Shown: positions 1-11,767 of the stretch, piece after piece
How positions within the stretch are numbered: position 1 is the stretch's first letter
How the letters are laid out: each line of letters begins with the position of its first letter
Source of the DNA: Fomitopsis serialis
Taxonomy: Eukaryota > Basidiomycota > Agaricomycetes > Polyporales > Fomitopsidaceae
Direction of reading: 5' to 3'
Length of the DNA stretch: 64,000 bases
Assembly (NCBI RefSeq): GCF_022376445.1
Contig: NW_025955092.1
Location: forward strand, 1 to 64,000
Position numbers and translations under genes: made by a program
The notes under the pieces: model-generated
Seen by the model: only the letters and a program-made list of their open reading frames with translations
Database searches by the model: none
What the model was told of the DNA's origin: nothing

Positions 1-2160
1 TCTGCCGACTACTGCCTCCACCTCCTTGCTGGAATTGCCGACGTCAACGCCGAGATGACCAAGACCTAAGTCCAGAAGGTTGACCGCCGCTATACGACTG
101 GAAAGGGCTTCGTCGTGTTCAGCGTCATCCGCGCTTTCAGGGAGGAACAATCTAGGCGAGTTTCGGCGATTTGTCAGTACATCGTTCCAGGGACATCAAG
201 AAGTCAACCTTCAGGGTCACGGAGTCCAATGGGGCAGCCCACAGACCCTTAGCCACGGGGCGCCCCCCAGTAGGAAAGGTGTTCCGAACGCATAGATGGT
301 GAAAGGTACGCACCTATCATAGAGAAGACAACACAAGACACGCTCGATAGCATCCATCGTGACCCGAATTTGTGTCGTTCTCTTCTCTTCCTCGCCCATT
401 TCCGTCTCATCGGCGGCTTTTTCCTCCGTGACATCGTCTGTCTCGCTGCCTTCCTCACTCACACTTGGGGGACCGACGTCTCCACCATCCTCCTTAGCAT
501 GCTGCGTCGCCTTGCCATGCCCTTTGCGTAACTTGTGTCCACTCTTCGGAAGGCGCGCCCAGAGCATGTCTTCGAGGTCATTGTAGAACTCCTGAAATTT
601 GTTCGACACATCTTCGGCTCCTTGCGACGGGTTCGTGGCAATCACCCACTCGCCACTTCCCCTTCCACGGCCACGGCCACCTCCGCTGACAGCACGCGCT
701 ACTGCGCCAGGGTCTCCATTAGGGCTGAGTTTCCGTGTGGAGGATTCCGTGTTCCCGATAGTGGTAGCACGAACGAAGGGAAACAACGGTTCGGCAAACT
801 GTTTGACGCGCTCTATTGCCCATGATGGCACGCCCGCATCTCCGAGCACAGCACGCATTTCCCCTCGGATGACATCGGTCAGGGAGCGACCCAAGGTCGC
901 ACGATCAACGCGAGTGGATATGGTGAAGGCAGGCACGTCAAGTGAGTGCTCTGCGGGGCTCGTACGGTCCGGAGATGGCGTGACTTGTGAAGACAGAGAC
1001 CCTGTAGGGGTGGACCCTGGCGTCGTTAATGAGAGAGGGTTGGGTTCGGAGTGGAGAGGTGTCGGGGCGGTTGACGGGCTGGCCGGTGGCGTGGCGCGAC
1101 CGAACAAAGAAGCAAATGGGTTCGAAAGGCGCGATGCGGGATTCGCCGGACCGCTGGGAACGCGTGCACCTGGTCGAGGGGGAAGCGGCGGTTTGGTAGT
1201 CACGGTCGGGCGCGGTGGGATGGGAAGCGCTGGAGAATAGGAATGTGTCTTGAAGGTCGGGTATTGGAGTGAAGATTGTATCGACGAAGTAGACGAAGAT
1301 GGAGACGGCGGGACCAGAGTGGCCGATGCAAGAAGTGAGTTTGGGAGAGGGGGCAGAGCTGACAGGGCGGAAGACCGCGCCGCCGGATTGAGGAGCGCTT
1401 GAAACGACGTTGACGAGGGCGGTATGGTAGAACGGAAGGTTAGCGTAGTACTTCAACATTTATTAGCGTTGGACCATCAATCAACGAGACTAGCTCACTC
1501 CGTTAGTGCGCCACGAAGTCCAGACAGGGTCACAACCGGAGCATTATTTCGACCCGTTCCGTCACACAGCGCGATGTGGTCTTTGATAAATTCCGGAGTG
1601 ATCAGATCGTTCGAACGATGATGATCCAGAGGCAGAAGTAGAGTAGCCTGACAGGTCGGTCCCCATGCGTAATCAGCACGGAACACAAGAAACGAGGAGT
1701 CGCAATATACCTTGCTGAATGACAGTGCATTCCATATGTCATTCCACTCCGGCCCATGATCAGTTTCAGTGCTTAGCCGCTCAAGGATTGCCCAGCCCGT
1801 GGTTGTTGTATCCAAGCCCATACGCTGGGTAGCAGCCTTCAGACTCATTATTTGTAGCTTGCTAGTTGCATCGCTATGCGATGCACTCTGCTGGCCAGAG
1901 GTACTTATGCTGGGCTGCATAGTCGTCCCGGATGTCGCAGATGTGGGGGTAACCCGATGACGAGGAGTATACGGCACATAACGAGGCGCTCCAGAGACCG
2001 ACTCCGCAGAGGTGGTTGTGGTTGTGGTTGTAGGCGACCCAGGTGCCGCCGGCGAAAGGAGGGGATGCGTAGAGAGACTCTCATGAGATGCAGTGCGCGA
2101 GATGGACGGGTTGCGCCCGATCGAGCCCGTAAGAAACAGACTGTCTCGTTTCGAGGACAT
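1..2160 (-). CDS. VPS9-domain guanine nucleotide exchange factor (3'-truncated by window)
   Basis: Predicted Rab5-family exchange factor acting in endosomal/vacuolar traffic. Exons on the minus strand: 2160-1711, 1647-1499, 1450-314, 151 to beyond base 1; introns have GT..AG ends and phases agree. The start is the ATG at 2160 (reads MSSKRDSLF); an in-frame ATG at 2223 is a longer alternative. The N-terminal two thirds is Ser/Pro/Thr-rich and probably disordered, with PPLPPRPG-type proline motifs. The VPS9 domain begins near the exon 3/exon 4 junction: the join reads VLCCLLYDR then LFLPES, followed by ADDAEHDEALSSRIAAVNLL and LDLGLGHLGVD, the usual start of a VPS9 fold. The catalytic core and C-terminus lie outside the window. 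Family assignment rests on that conserved block; the target GTPase is inference from family knowledge. Confidence 0.8.
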
Positions 2161-2677
2161 GTCGTGTCTGGTAAGATGTAGGCTGAGCCCGACCCACTCA
2201 ATCTCACGACCCTTATAGTACAATCTGCCAGAAGACTTAGGTCAGAACGTCGAAATACACCTGCGTGCAAAAGCTTACAGTCAATCTGTGACCAAGCGAA
2301 CCACGACAGAGGATGTGAGTAAGCCTGCAGTCTGTATTGCCCAGTGCGAGCGAGAACCAGGGATGCTGCCTCGCAAAGGAGCTGAGGTTTCTCGAAATCG
2401 TCTGAGGCTGATCGAGATGAGGAGAGGGACAGCCGTCACGACGACGGCGAGAGGGTAAGGTCGAGGGCCAGCGCCCGGTTGTGCGCGGTCATACCACGCG
2501 AGAATCATAGCGCGTCGCGTTCAGCGCTCGTGACGTGACTTGGTGCGGATCGTTCCCGCTCGAGTCGGACCCACATTCAGACAATCTCCCTGTTGTAGAC
2601 TTCGCGGTACTGTAACACTCCTTGCTCACTCTTTGCACACAAGCCTTGTCCTCTGAATATCTCAGTATATCTCTGAG
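2161..2677. other. Divergent intergenic region
   Basis: This 517-bp gap lies between the VPS9 gene (leftward) and the coiled-coil gene (rightward) and must hold both 5' regions. I see no convincing TATA box, repeat or extra gene in it. Confidence 0.5.
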
Positions 2678-3767
2678 ATGACAGAATATAAGCCTGATGT
2701 GACGCGTCGACCCAAACAATCCTACAGGAGTACCAACGGGTTCACAGACGATGTTCGCGCTCGTATTGAAGGCACCACTCGACTTCTCAATCTGCACATC
2801 CCCGTTGCCGACTTGGATGCCACGAAAGTAGCGGAACACCAAAAGAACATACGCGATGCGGTAGAGCGACGCCGGTTCGCGGAAGATCTACTCTTGCTGA
2901 AGGGGTCGTATTTTCCCGGGTATGTGTCGACTTGGGTGTGTGTACGGGAGTCGTAGCCTGACTGAGTGCCAGAAACTTTCAGCGTCGCCGTCGCAAAGGA
3001 GCTAAACGAACAGCCTGAGACGGCTGCTGCTGTGAAGGAACGCATGGATGACCTGCGGAAACGCCATATCGAAGAAACACAAAGGATCTACGAGTGGCAA
3101 GCAGAGGATCATCATGCAGAAGCTATAGACAGGTATCTGTCCAAGAATGATGCCGAGTCTGACTCGCGTATAGATGTGAGCCCTTTGGTGAGATACTCTC
3201 TCGGTCACTGTGCTGAGATAATATATTGCATGCAGGCCCTGTATCGATCCTTGCATGTGCCCAATCCGCACGAGAAGTCCACCTTTGATGACGCAGTCTC
3301 ATCTCTGCGTTATGCACACTTGAACACCCTTACTGGGCTTCGACGTCAGTATGCAACCCTAGCCGCTAAGGAGGAAGAAGAGCGTCGCAGACGCGATGCC
3401 CAGTTTCCGTTGGACTTGGCGGCCTTTCATGCCATTCAGAGCAAGGATACACGGGTGAGTCAGATTCCTGTTTCTCTATCACTCGAAATCACGGCGGACT
3501 GATGTCATTGTCGATAACAGCTGCGCATTGCGAAGTTCTTGACCTCTGACGATCAAGGTAAAGAGCGCATGCTCGCGGAGTACCGGTGGGCATGGAGGCA
3601 GGTTAAGAACCTGTTAGATGAGTACAAGACGAACGTACGTGATTGACCCTGCTTCGCAACTCTCAGCGCTGACTACTCACAATCAGGAGACTTTCAAGGC
3701 AGAGATCACGGCGTTATTGCGAGAGACAGAGACACACGACCCTCGTCGCCGACCAACAGGCTCTTGA
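2678..3767 (+). CDS. Unrecognised charged, helical protein (about 282 aa)
   Basis: I do not recognise this protein. Exons: 2678-2919, 2983-3175, 3236-3454, 3521-3634, 3687-3767, joined by four 51-66-nt GT..AG introns in consistent phase. The product is rich in Glu, Lys, Arg and Ala with long heptad-like stretches (for example around VKERMDDLRKRHIEETQRI and AAKEEEERRRRDAQ), so it is probably mostly alpha-helical coiled coil, without signal peptide or membrane segment. The last exon is uncertain: an alternative acceptor after 3702 keeps phase, reads a different frame with another helical stretch (TLVADQQALERRRM) and would end at 3969. The first ATG after the divergent intergenic region was chosen as start. 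Real expression is likely given the clean splice structure; function is unknown. Confidence 0.6.
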
Positions 3768-4109
3768 GCGCCGCCGTATGGTGACGGATCTCTCTGATGA
3801 TGGCTTGTGCAATATCGACCATTTCATGGTCACTGTTGGAAACCTTCCATGTTTCTACGACGTGACGGACAGTGGTTTAGTTCACGGCTCGACAAGATTC
3901 ATTGTACTCTACGTTTGGTCGACAGATGGTGCAATGCGCAATGTAACTATGATCAATAAACCTGAATAAATCGGAGCTGATGGATACAAATCGCTGTGAT
4001 TGACTTCGCCTTCATGTTACACGTACGTGCTATCAAGCTTGCATCCAGCTGAGTCGATGCCTGGTTATGCTGCTGGAGACCATCGACCCTAAGTAAGTAT
4101 CAGTCACTC

Positions 4110-5402
4110 TCAAGCTCCACCGAGTAATTCGGAATTGAGACTGCGTAACGCCTCAACTGTCTCATCATGGAGACCTCGCGCAACGTCCTGACCAGGGAAA
4201 CGTAAGTGATCTGACGGACAACAGCGACATAGGTTGCGGTGGGACTTACAAACGCAGGCTGAATGCTCTTCAGCTCGGCCACTCCCAGACCAGCATATAT
4301 CAAAGGGTAGTCCTTGTCGCTGTCGATTTTCGTGCGTAGCTGAGCCTTCAGCGTCTCGAGTTCCTCCCTCGCCGACTCCGTTTGCTTTGCCGTCAGCTCC
4401 GCTACGCGGGCCTCGTAGGTAACAATGCTGGTTTTCAAGCAGCGAGCTTGTATCCCATCAGGCCAGACGTTGTCAGGAAAGATGACGTCGAAGATCGGGC
4501 TTCTGGCTGTCGAGTCCGCCCCAGCTTCGATGAGCAACTGCTTCGCCTCGCTCGGCAGCACGCATTCGGGCGTGAAGAGGAAGCGCGTGCCCACGATAAC
4601 CCCTGCAGCACCGGTCTCCAGTAGTTCCGCGATCTGAGAGCCCTTGGTGATTCCGCCGGCAGAGACGAGGAGCGGGTGATCTGTTATGGTCTCCGTGACA
4701 GACTGGAGGAAATCCTTCGTTGAAGGAGAGTTGACGTTTGCCCGGCCGCCGGCTTCGTAGCCTAGAAGAGAAAAAGATCAATACACCACGACAAAGTATG
4801 ATCAGTGCGCTTGCATACCCTGCACGACGAGCACATCCGGCTTCCATTCCTTAGCCACACGCGACGCCTCCTCGACCGTGTTGACCGTCACGAACACAAG
4901 AGTCTTGTGCTCGTGCGCGGCGTCGAATTCTCGCACTTCTGCGACATACTTCCCGAGGTCACGCCCGTACGCAAACAAGACTGCGGCCACGTTCTTTGCG
5001 AGCACAGTCTTGACAGTAGTCGGGTCCGTTCTGTCGAGAGCCCATCCGACGAAACCGACGCCCACGAGGTGCTGCTTCTCTGGTGCCACCAACGCGCGGG
5101 CTTCGTCTATATCAGCCACAATCTTCGCCGCGCTGGAGCGTCCTGACGATGGGTGGAACGATCAGCAAAACCAACTTTGTCGTGCGAGGTTTGTGTATGT
5201 CGAACCTGAGCCCAAAAACCCGAATCCTCCGGCATTGATTACAGCTGCCACCAACGCCGGCGTCGTGGCGTCGGTCATTGGCGCTGAAATGATCGGGCTA
5301 GTGACGTCTAGAGGTAGAGATCATATAAGCAAACGCCTCCCAGAAGCAATTGGAACACCAACTGAGAAGGCTTGTGAGCTTGGTGGAGACGGCAACAGAC
5401 AT
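4110..5402 (-). CDS. Nitronate monooxygenase / 2-nitropropane dioxygenase family
   Basis: Flavin (FMN) enzyme with a TIM barrel that oxidises alkyl nitronates or similar small toxic compounds. Exons on minus: 5402-5359, 5297-5206, 5142-4819, 4761-4250, 4187-4110; total 349 aa, in frame. Diagnostic blocks: the N-terminal PIISAPMTDATTPALVAAV then NAGGFGFLG, the mid-barrel VGVGFVGWAL, VLVVQG followed by YEAGGR, the phosphate-binding strand LVSAGGIT, and GAAGVIVGTRFL near residue 245. The C-terminus reads DETVEALRSLNSELLGGA and needs the last acceptor at 4188; the unspliced frame gives a non-conserved tail. The donor of intron 2 (GTTCGA) is weak. The start was chosen because MSVAVSTKLTSLLS directly precedes PIISAPM, as in fungal relatives. 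The exact substrate cannot be told. Confidence 0.9.
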
Positions 5403-7626
5403 TTCGGCTAGCAAGTCAGCTGCAGAGTAGGGCGCAATGGGCCTCCCATGGTTCACAGCGCAGCATATATATATGTGACGACTCCGCCATCTCACGCAAC
5501 AGCGCGGACATACTTACAGATCGCTTGAAACATGCCATGGCGGGCATCACGGTGGGATGGGTGCCGCCGAGGATCTGCTGATCGTTCCGTGATCTGTGTG
5601 GTGGTTCAGACTGCTAGTCCGAGTAAGCCGCGGACGATGCAGCGATAGCAGACGAGAAGGGTTGGCGATGCTATTGATATGTTGAGCAGTAGCAACCGAG
5701 TTGTGTGGTGGATTCGCTTGGATTCGTCAGCCATCGTTCAGACCATCACTGGAACCGATGTCGGAGGCCAGGAGTCTGCAACCACGAAGAGTCAAGTTGC
5801 ACAAATAACGACTACAGTCTACTGTGGGAGACTGTACTTTCACAGAGCCGCGGTGTCAGTGGCGAACAATCACCGCGGGGCGAGAAACGTAAGTCAGAGA
5901 GCGCGACACAGCAGCACGGACGCGCGAATAGGAGGCGCGTAGGGCATTGATGAGGGCGATGTCCATGTACTGCAGTCTTTCGAGCTTGAAGTGCTGTAGC
6001 AAGTCGCCTATAGCCCTGCAGTCATAAATAGTCAGTAGTGAGTCTAGGAACGATGTGGCCATGAACCGTGTACCTTAGTTCATCAAGCGGTCGCCGACTG
6101 GGGTATCCGCAAGTCCTTGCTGGTTCCTGTACCTTCTGGGCGGTTGAACGGAAGGATGCGGCGAGCAGCAGCGACTCTCGCGTCAGGTTCAAACGTTCAT
6201 GTATGTGGAGCAGACATGGCTGAAACTCAATGTATCAAAATCATGACACTGCATTCTGCCCAATGTCAAGCAGCACCAGCTACGCGGTGGAGTCGCGAAG
6301 AACTCAATACCAATCCTGTCATTTTCCTGATGCATGGGGATGAGTAATAAGGGATCTGACAGCGTCTTCAGGGTATTCTGTGAGTCCAGGGATGAATGCG
6401 ATGCTAAGCACATACCAGTCCCTGTGGAAACATGGACGCAGTAGATCATATGCATGTGTCGATTCTACCTCCAGGGGCTTAGCGCAACGCCGCATCTCCG
6501 TATTGCATTGCGCGCTAGCATTACACAGCAGCAGAAGAGACCCCTAATCCAACCGGAGTCGGGAAAGGTTCGTAGTTGGGGACTGGTGATGCACCTGTCC
6601 AGGTATGATGATGCAGGATGATGCGACTGTGGGATCGCCCATGCCCATGAGTCTCCCGAACCAGGGCCAACATGATGGATACAGTGCCTACACAGCGAAT
6701 CGACGGAGATTGCTTCTCTTCTAGTGGTTACGGGAGTTGTAATGGAGACCCGACGTCGACCTAGTGCCAGTGATTCGGAAGGCGGGACCGAATGCTGAGA
6801 AGACTTACCGGCGGCACGACCCGACTACACCGTCCGACCCCTATGCAAGCTTAAGCACGTCGTGAGGATCTGGTGCGGTATAATTCCAAATTGAGGGCCC
6901 AATCCAAGTAGCTGGAGCAATCGTGACACCGCCCGCTCGCAGATGTGCAGCAGGCTGCAGAGCGCAGCCCCGTCACTGTCGGAAACCTCCATAGCGTTCC
7001 CAACAGCGGCCGATATCAGGAGGCCACTGACCTCGCGGTACCGGTGCTATTTGACTATGGTATTGAGGTGAGGCGACCAAGAGGCGACCCACGCTGTGAG
7101 GCTCGCACCGGCGGCACCGCGCATACCATACCGCAGATGGGAGTTTGCGGCTTGGCTGCCTACCAAGGCGTCCCGATTGCAGTCGGATGCGGTGTTCGTG
7201 CGAGTGGAGTTGCTAGGATGCCTATGTAACAGCGGTACCATGAGAAGAAGTGAGAAATACCAAGGTACCGCCCATCACGGGCTTGACGGATGGGTACAGC
7301 TGCAGCCACCGCTCTCACGTCGACGCGGACCTAACTGGATACCGAGGGTACCCTAGGGCGAGAGAATTTGTCCCAGGTAGGATGTTCGCATCGAGTCCAC
7401 AGACACGCCGTAGCGAACAGGTGGAATGTGCATAGTTAGGTGGCATGGAGGTGGCAGGGCAGAAAGTCCAGAAAGAGCGTTGGTGTGCAGGACGGCGGAG
7501 CGCTGGGAGGTCAAGTTGCTAGATTACGTAAGCACGCGGTGTGCGGTAGTCGTGTTGTGCCACTGGGCAGCGCGCACGCCCGTCTGCACTGTGCAACTAC
7601 ACGCCCTGTGAATACTCGACCCCGCG
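5403..7626. other. Gene-poor stretch upstream of MKT1
   Basis: About 2.2 kb with only short chance reading frames. The one candidate is a possible coding fragment at 5856-6074 on the minus strand (listed separately). The remainder includes the 5' flank of the nitronate monooxygenase gene and of the MKT1 gene. No repeat, RNA gene or transposon signature was seen. Confidence 0.5.
5856..6074 (-). pseudogene. Possible coding fragment or gene remnant
   Basis: On the minus strand a reading frame ending near 6074 (SRRPLDEL) can be joined across a 58-nt GT..AG intron (6073-6016) to 6015-5856, reading RAIGDLLQHFKLERLQYMDI followed by ALINALRASYSRVRAAV and then a stop. The amphipathic helical composition looks protein-like. 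No start codon or upstream exon could be placed, so this may be a remnant, an unrecognised exon or chance. Family unknown. Confidence 0.22.
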
Positions 7627-10429
7627 ATGCCCATCAAACACCTGGACGGTATGTCTCCATCATATCTAGCGCGTGCAAGGGTGCAGAGACGGCCGACAGA
7701 GCCCAAGTTGACGGCGACCCATTTGCCCAGGATATCTCGCAGAGAGGAAACACCTGCAGACACATTCGCTGTCCGCCCTCTCCGAGTCCCGCCTCGGCAT
7801 CGACGCGTCCTACTACTTGTCGCTCCTCAATGACAACCCGCCCTCTCGTGAACCTCTCCTGGCCGCTACGGGTGGTCTGCCTCTCGCCCTGACGCAGCGC
7901 ATCGAGTCTGACCTCAGAGCGCTCGAAAAACTACATATCAAACCTGTGTTCGTCTTCTCGGGACTCCAGCCGAACAAACGGTGGAAGCAGCAACAGCAGC
8001 AGCAGTACGAGCAGACTGAGGCGTGCAAGGACAGGCGGGAGGCATGGCAAAAGTACGAGAATGGGCAGGAGGACGCCGCGACGAAGCTCTTCGAAGGGAG
8101 AAGCGGTTTGCAGCACTGGGATCTCTGGAAAATGGTGCTGAGGATATTTAGGCATCGCAACGTGGAGTTCATGGTTGCGCCGTATGTTGCATGGGCGCAG
8201 GTACGTTTTCGCAGAGAATAGTCCGGCTGTACGTGTCTGACGCGCGTTTGCAGCTGATTTACTTGCAACGCCATCCGAAGTCGTACATTCATGCTATCTT
8301 CGGGCCGACGGATACACTGCTCTATCCCGGGGTCGACAAAGTCATCACGTCCATTGACCTCGTGTCCTCCTCGCCAACGTTCTCCTTCGTCTCCAAGCGC
8401 AACATTCTGAACGACCTCGGTCTTTCAGAAGACCAGTTCCTCGATGTCGGCATCCTCGTCGGATTCGAACATTCGCCTCCTTTTCCCCCAAGCCTCCACG
8501 AACAAGGGCTGAAAGCAACCGTGGATATGGTGAAGTACTATAAGTCAGGACACGCTGCAGTCTCCGCGTTCGCCAATGACCCACAGATCAAGCCCCTTCA
8601 GTATGGCGACCACTACGCACGGACACGCTCCATGATCAAATACTCGCTCATTCTCTCTTCGGACGGTGCCGTCACACCGCTTCCCTTAGCCGTCTCCAGT
8701 ACTCCCCCACACGGACATCAAAACCACCACCCACACCACCCCACCGCCGCGGACATACCTTCCGACCTCCACGAAATCTTCACCCACCGCTTGCCGGACG
8801 AAATCTACTTCTACGTCTCTCGCGGGCTCTTGGGGCCGCAGGCCCTAATATGGCTCACGTCCGGACAGATCATCGAGAATCCGCCGCTGGACAACGGGGA
8901 TACAACCGAATACCGGCGGTTCGTGAAGGAGGTCGTCACCGAGGGCCAGACGGGCCCTCGTGCGACCGCGCTGGCCCTCATTTCGAGCGTATGCAACCCG
9001 TTCTGGTCGGCGAGGAAGGTCGTCGGACATTTCTGGTTCGAGTCGGCGTCCGGGAAGTCGATCCTGCACAATTCGCAACAGACAATCCAGCTAGCCGATC
9101 GGGTGTCGGGCTGGAACGTGCCCTACGCGATCGTGGAGGAAGAGCTGAGGCGACAGAACGTAAGTGCCACTGCGATGTCGTGCGTGGGTATGCCGCACCT
9201 GTTGAACGTCGTTCCTGGCAGTCATCCACGATTGACTTCGCACTCTGCCTGGGCGCTACCGTTGCCGAGAAGCTTGCCTCCCGCACCAGGGTCAAGAGCG
9301 GCCAGACCGCGACTCTGGAGAAGAAGGATGAAATAGTGGCGAACGCCATCTGGCGTTTCCTGGAGTTGAGGGGGTGGGCATCTTGCTCTCACGTCGCACC
9401 CCTATGGCGCTAACGATGAACATTCAACTTTTAGGTTCCTACTGAATACGCACACGCATTCCCCGCTGGCTCGTGCGATGCACACGGCGGTTGGGAAGGC
9501 ACGACTGAATGATAAGTTCCAGGACCCACTCTACCTGTTCCTGGAATTGGTCAGAGCGGGTGTGATGCACGGTCACCTCTGGTCTTCACGTGCGTTCAGT
9601 GGCGGCCCTAGTTTCGGAACCGGTGAGGCCCACTCTCCCATATCATGATCACAGAAGCTGTGGTGCTGACGAGTGGATTGAAACGCGCCACAGATGATGA
9701 GAAGTCATGCATGCTTTTGGTTATGCGGGTGCTGAGCATAGTGCCATTAACCTTCAAGGTGAGTGCATCCGTCTGCTGGGTGTACGGCACGGCTGCTGAT
9801 CATTGAATGTAACCTTATTTCGGCTGCGCCCTGGCCGATCTCGCCTGATAATCGCCTCGCAGCCGCAACCATGGGCCGCGCCTCTGTCACGCGAACTGCT
9901 CGTGTTCAACTCGTTTGTGCGGTCGCTCACACGGGCCCTGCGGGCATTGTTGGAGGTGACTTCATTGAACATGCTCCTGCGTCACGATGCGAAGCGGGCC
10001 CGGGACGACTTCCTGGACATCAACCTATCGCTGCCCTTCCAATCGGAAGTGAACACGGGGTTTGGCGTGCTCGCGAAGGTGTACCTGGACGCGTTGACGC
10101 ATCTGAACAACGGTCAGCGGGTGCGGGATCCGAACGCGGAGGGCGTGCGCGATGCGAAGCAGTTGGCGCTTGAAATCTGCGAAGAGACGTTCCCCGGGGT
10201 GAAGTCGCCCAAGCTGGAGGTGGAGAGGGGGTTCCGGTTCTGGGACGTGGTACGTCGCGCGCTTCTCTGGTGAATTGGGGGACGTCGACGTTGACCAAAT
10301 CTGCCTGTGCCCGCTGTTCTGCAGGCGCTGACAGCCATGAGGCAGCTCCATTCTGAGAGCGCTGTGCTGCGTGAGCTGATCGACCAGTTTGAGGCAGCCG
10401 AGGCGTGGCTAGCGCCAATGAGGCCGTAA
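7627..10429 (+). CDS. MKT1: MKT1-like post-transcriptional regulator with XPG-type N-domain
   Basis: Homologue of yeast Mkt1, a cytoplasmic XPG/FEN-related protein without proven nuclease activity that works with Pbp1 in mRNA regulation. Exons: 7627-7648, 7731-8200, 8254-9159, 9222-9373, 9435-9622, 9655-9758, 9863-10249, 10325-10429; 777 aa in frame. The N-terminus reads MPIKHLDG, then YLAERKHLQTHSLSALSESR and LGIDASYYL, the XPG-N strand with the acidic Asp; IKPVFVFSGL follows. The XPG-I-like block is EFMVAPYVAWAQLIYL near residue 165, followed by FGPTDTLLYPGVDKVI. C-terminal Mkt1 domains cover LPDEIYFYVSRGLLGPQ and the end with ELLVFNSFVRSLTRALRALL. There is a six-residue polyGln at 94-99 and a His/Pro-rich insert near residue 330. 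The 22-nt first exon carries the start. Confidence 0.93.
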
Positions 10430-11001
10430 ACTCCCACTGTACGCGCACCGTGGGACAGAGAGAGGGATGACGCGCGGGCGGAGGCGCTGGGTTGTTCTTG
10501 GTCGGCTTCCACACGATTGCGAGTGTCAGCGGGAAGAACGGAGGCGGGACACAGGACGAGGCACTGCAGGCCAAGTGTTGATAGTGTGTTGATGATTGCT
10601 GTGCGATTATGCTTTGCGAAAACGATGTTGTGGATGCTGTCGCTGTTGGCCACCGGCGGATACAGTCTGTGGCATTTGCAGCCAGCTACATGGCAGTGGG
10701 AACTCGCCACTGAGAACGGGTGGCGGGGGAAACACGTGAAGCGCGGCCCAAACGGGGGGCCGAGGGACAGGCGCCGAAAAGGGAATCTGAGATGAATAGA
10801 ATCTTGATCGCGGGTCGTCAGCGCGTCTCCGGAAAACAGAGGCAGCTGGCGGATCTGGGCGTCGGACTGTGCTCGCTTCTGGCCTCTCCTTTTCCGGCGG
10901 TCGCTCCTGAGAGAAATCCCTCCACACATTAAATATGCCCCTCCGCACCCCCTCTCTGCCACTGCCCTCCCGCCTCTCCGGCCCTCCCCGCCGTCCCCGC
11001 C
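10430..11001. promoter_or_regulatory. MKT1 3' flank and upstream region of zinc-finger gene
   Basis: This 572-bp gap has no supportable gene. A TTAAATATG tract at about 10929-10937 lies some 70 bp before the ATG at 11002 and is followed by a C/T-rich stretch, a typical fungal core-promoter layout; assignment as a TATA-like element is inference. Confidence 0.35.
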
Positions 11002-11767
11002 ATGCTGCACACCCTCTCCGGCTCCCTCGCCCTCGCCCACGATGACGCCCTGTGCATGTCCAAACACGCCGCGAGCGGCCCCCTCTACCTCCAGCAACCC
11101 TCTCTGGGCATCATCGAACTCATCGAGGTGCCTCCGCCCCCGCGGCCACAGCACTCCCTTCCCGCTAGCTCCTTTATGTCGTCTTCGTACGCATCCTCCT
11201 CCTCCTCATCCTCCAGCAGCGACGAGACGGCAGACGAGACGGCGTGCTCATCTTACTGCTCCTCCGATCCGGAGGAGGAAGTAAGCCGGGTGTCAGTGCC
11301 GGACGATACATACAAGACACGCCTGCATCGTGTCCTCGTCTGGAGAGAAAAGCTGGTGAAAGCTCTGGGCGCGCCATCCGCAGGTACGCCACCCGCCCGT
11401 CCGCACCGCTCGCCTGTGCTCAATCCGTCCACACAGCGCCCCCACCCACTCCTTCACCACAGCTCAAGCGGAAAGCTGATGACGAGGAGCCCGAGTCAGA
11501 CGACGACACTGTGAGTGTCACCGCATGCGCCTATGTACCGAGAGAATCATTCTCACCTTACGTCGCACAGGCATCCCATTCGTCGAAGCGGTCGCGCTCG
11601 AGTGCCTCCCGGTCACATGCGCGATGGCCGCAGCGCACTGCGAGCGTCCACTCCTGCCCCGCATGCGACGCGTCCTTTACACGCGGCAGAGCCTCCAGCA
11701 GCACGCGTCGGAACCTTCTCCCAACGACGCGTGTCGAGCCGCGGTAGAGTACGACTTCGAGGGATGA
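11002..11767 (+). pseudogene. Small C2H2 zinc-finger gene with apparent frameshift inside the finger
   Basis: Exons 11002-11383, 11437-11510 and 11571 onward. The N-terminal part has a Ser run (about residues 60-70) and acidic stretches (DEEPESDDDT, after a KRK basic motif), suggesting a nuclear regulator. Exon 3 reads SVHSCPACDASFTR, the C-x2-C half of a zinc finger, but continues in that frame as a Ser/Arg-rich tail ending at 11747. The other half of the finger, QSLQQH followed by NDACRAAVEY and DFEG, sits in another frame and ends at 11767. One added base near 11683-11686 (CGC-GGC to CGC-CGG-CAG) would restore a continuous finger. Either the gene carries a real one-base deletion or the sequence has an error. 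The similar C-terminal AVEY-x-FE ending in basidiomycete fingers is from memory. Confidence 0.55.

Noticed and set aside
1..69. Plus-strand partial frame ending in a stop at 69
   Set aside because: The same bases on the minus strand encode the conserved VPS9 block LDLGLGHLGVD, which accounts for the sequence.
8461..8480. GGATTCGAAC resembling a tRNA B box on the minus strand
   Set aside because: It lies in MKT1 coding sequence and has no matching T-stem, acceptor stem or A box.
8191..9336. Reading MKT1 as a gene starting at 8191
   Set aside because: That frame begins inside exon 2 and reads through intron 2; the spliced model from 7627 gives the full conserved N-terminus.
10114..11154. 346-codon frame on the minus strand over the 3' end of MKT1 and its flank
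   Set aside because: It is antisense to exon 7-8 of MKT1 and to GC-rich flanking DNA; composition is Arg/Ser/Pro-biased without any motif.
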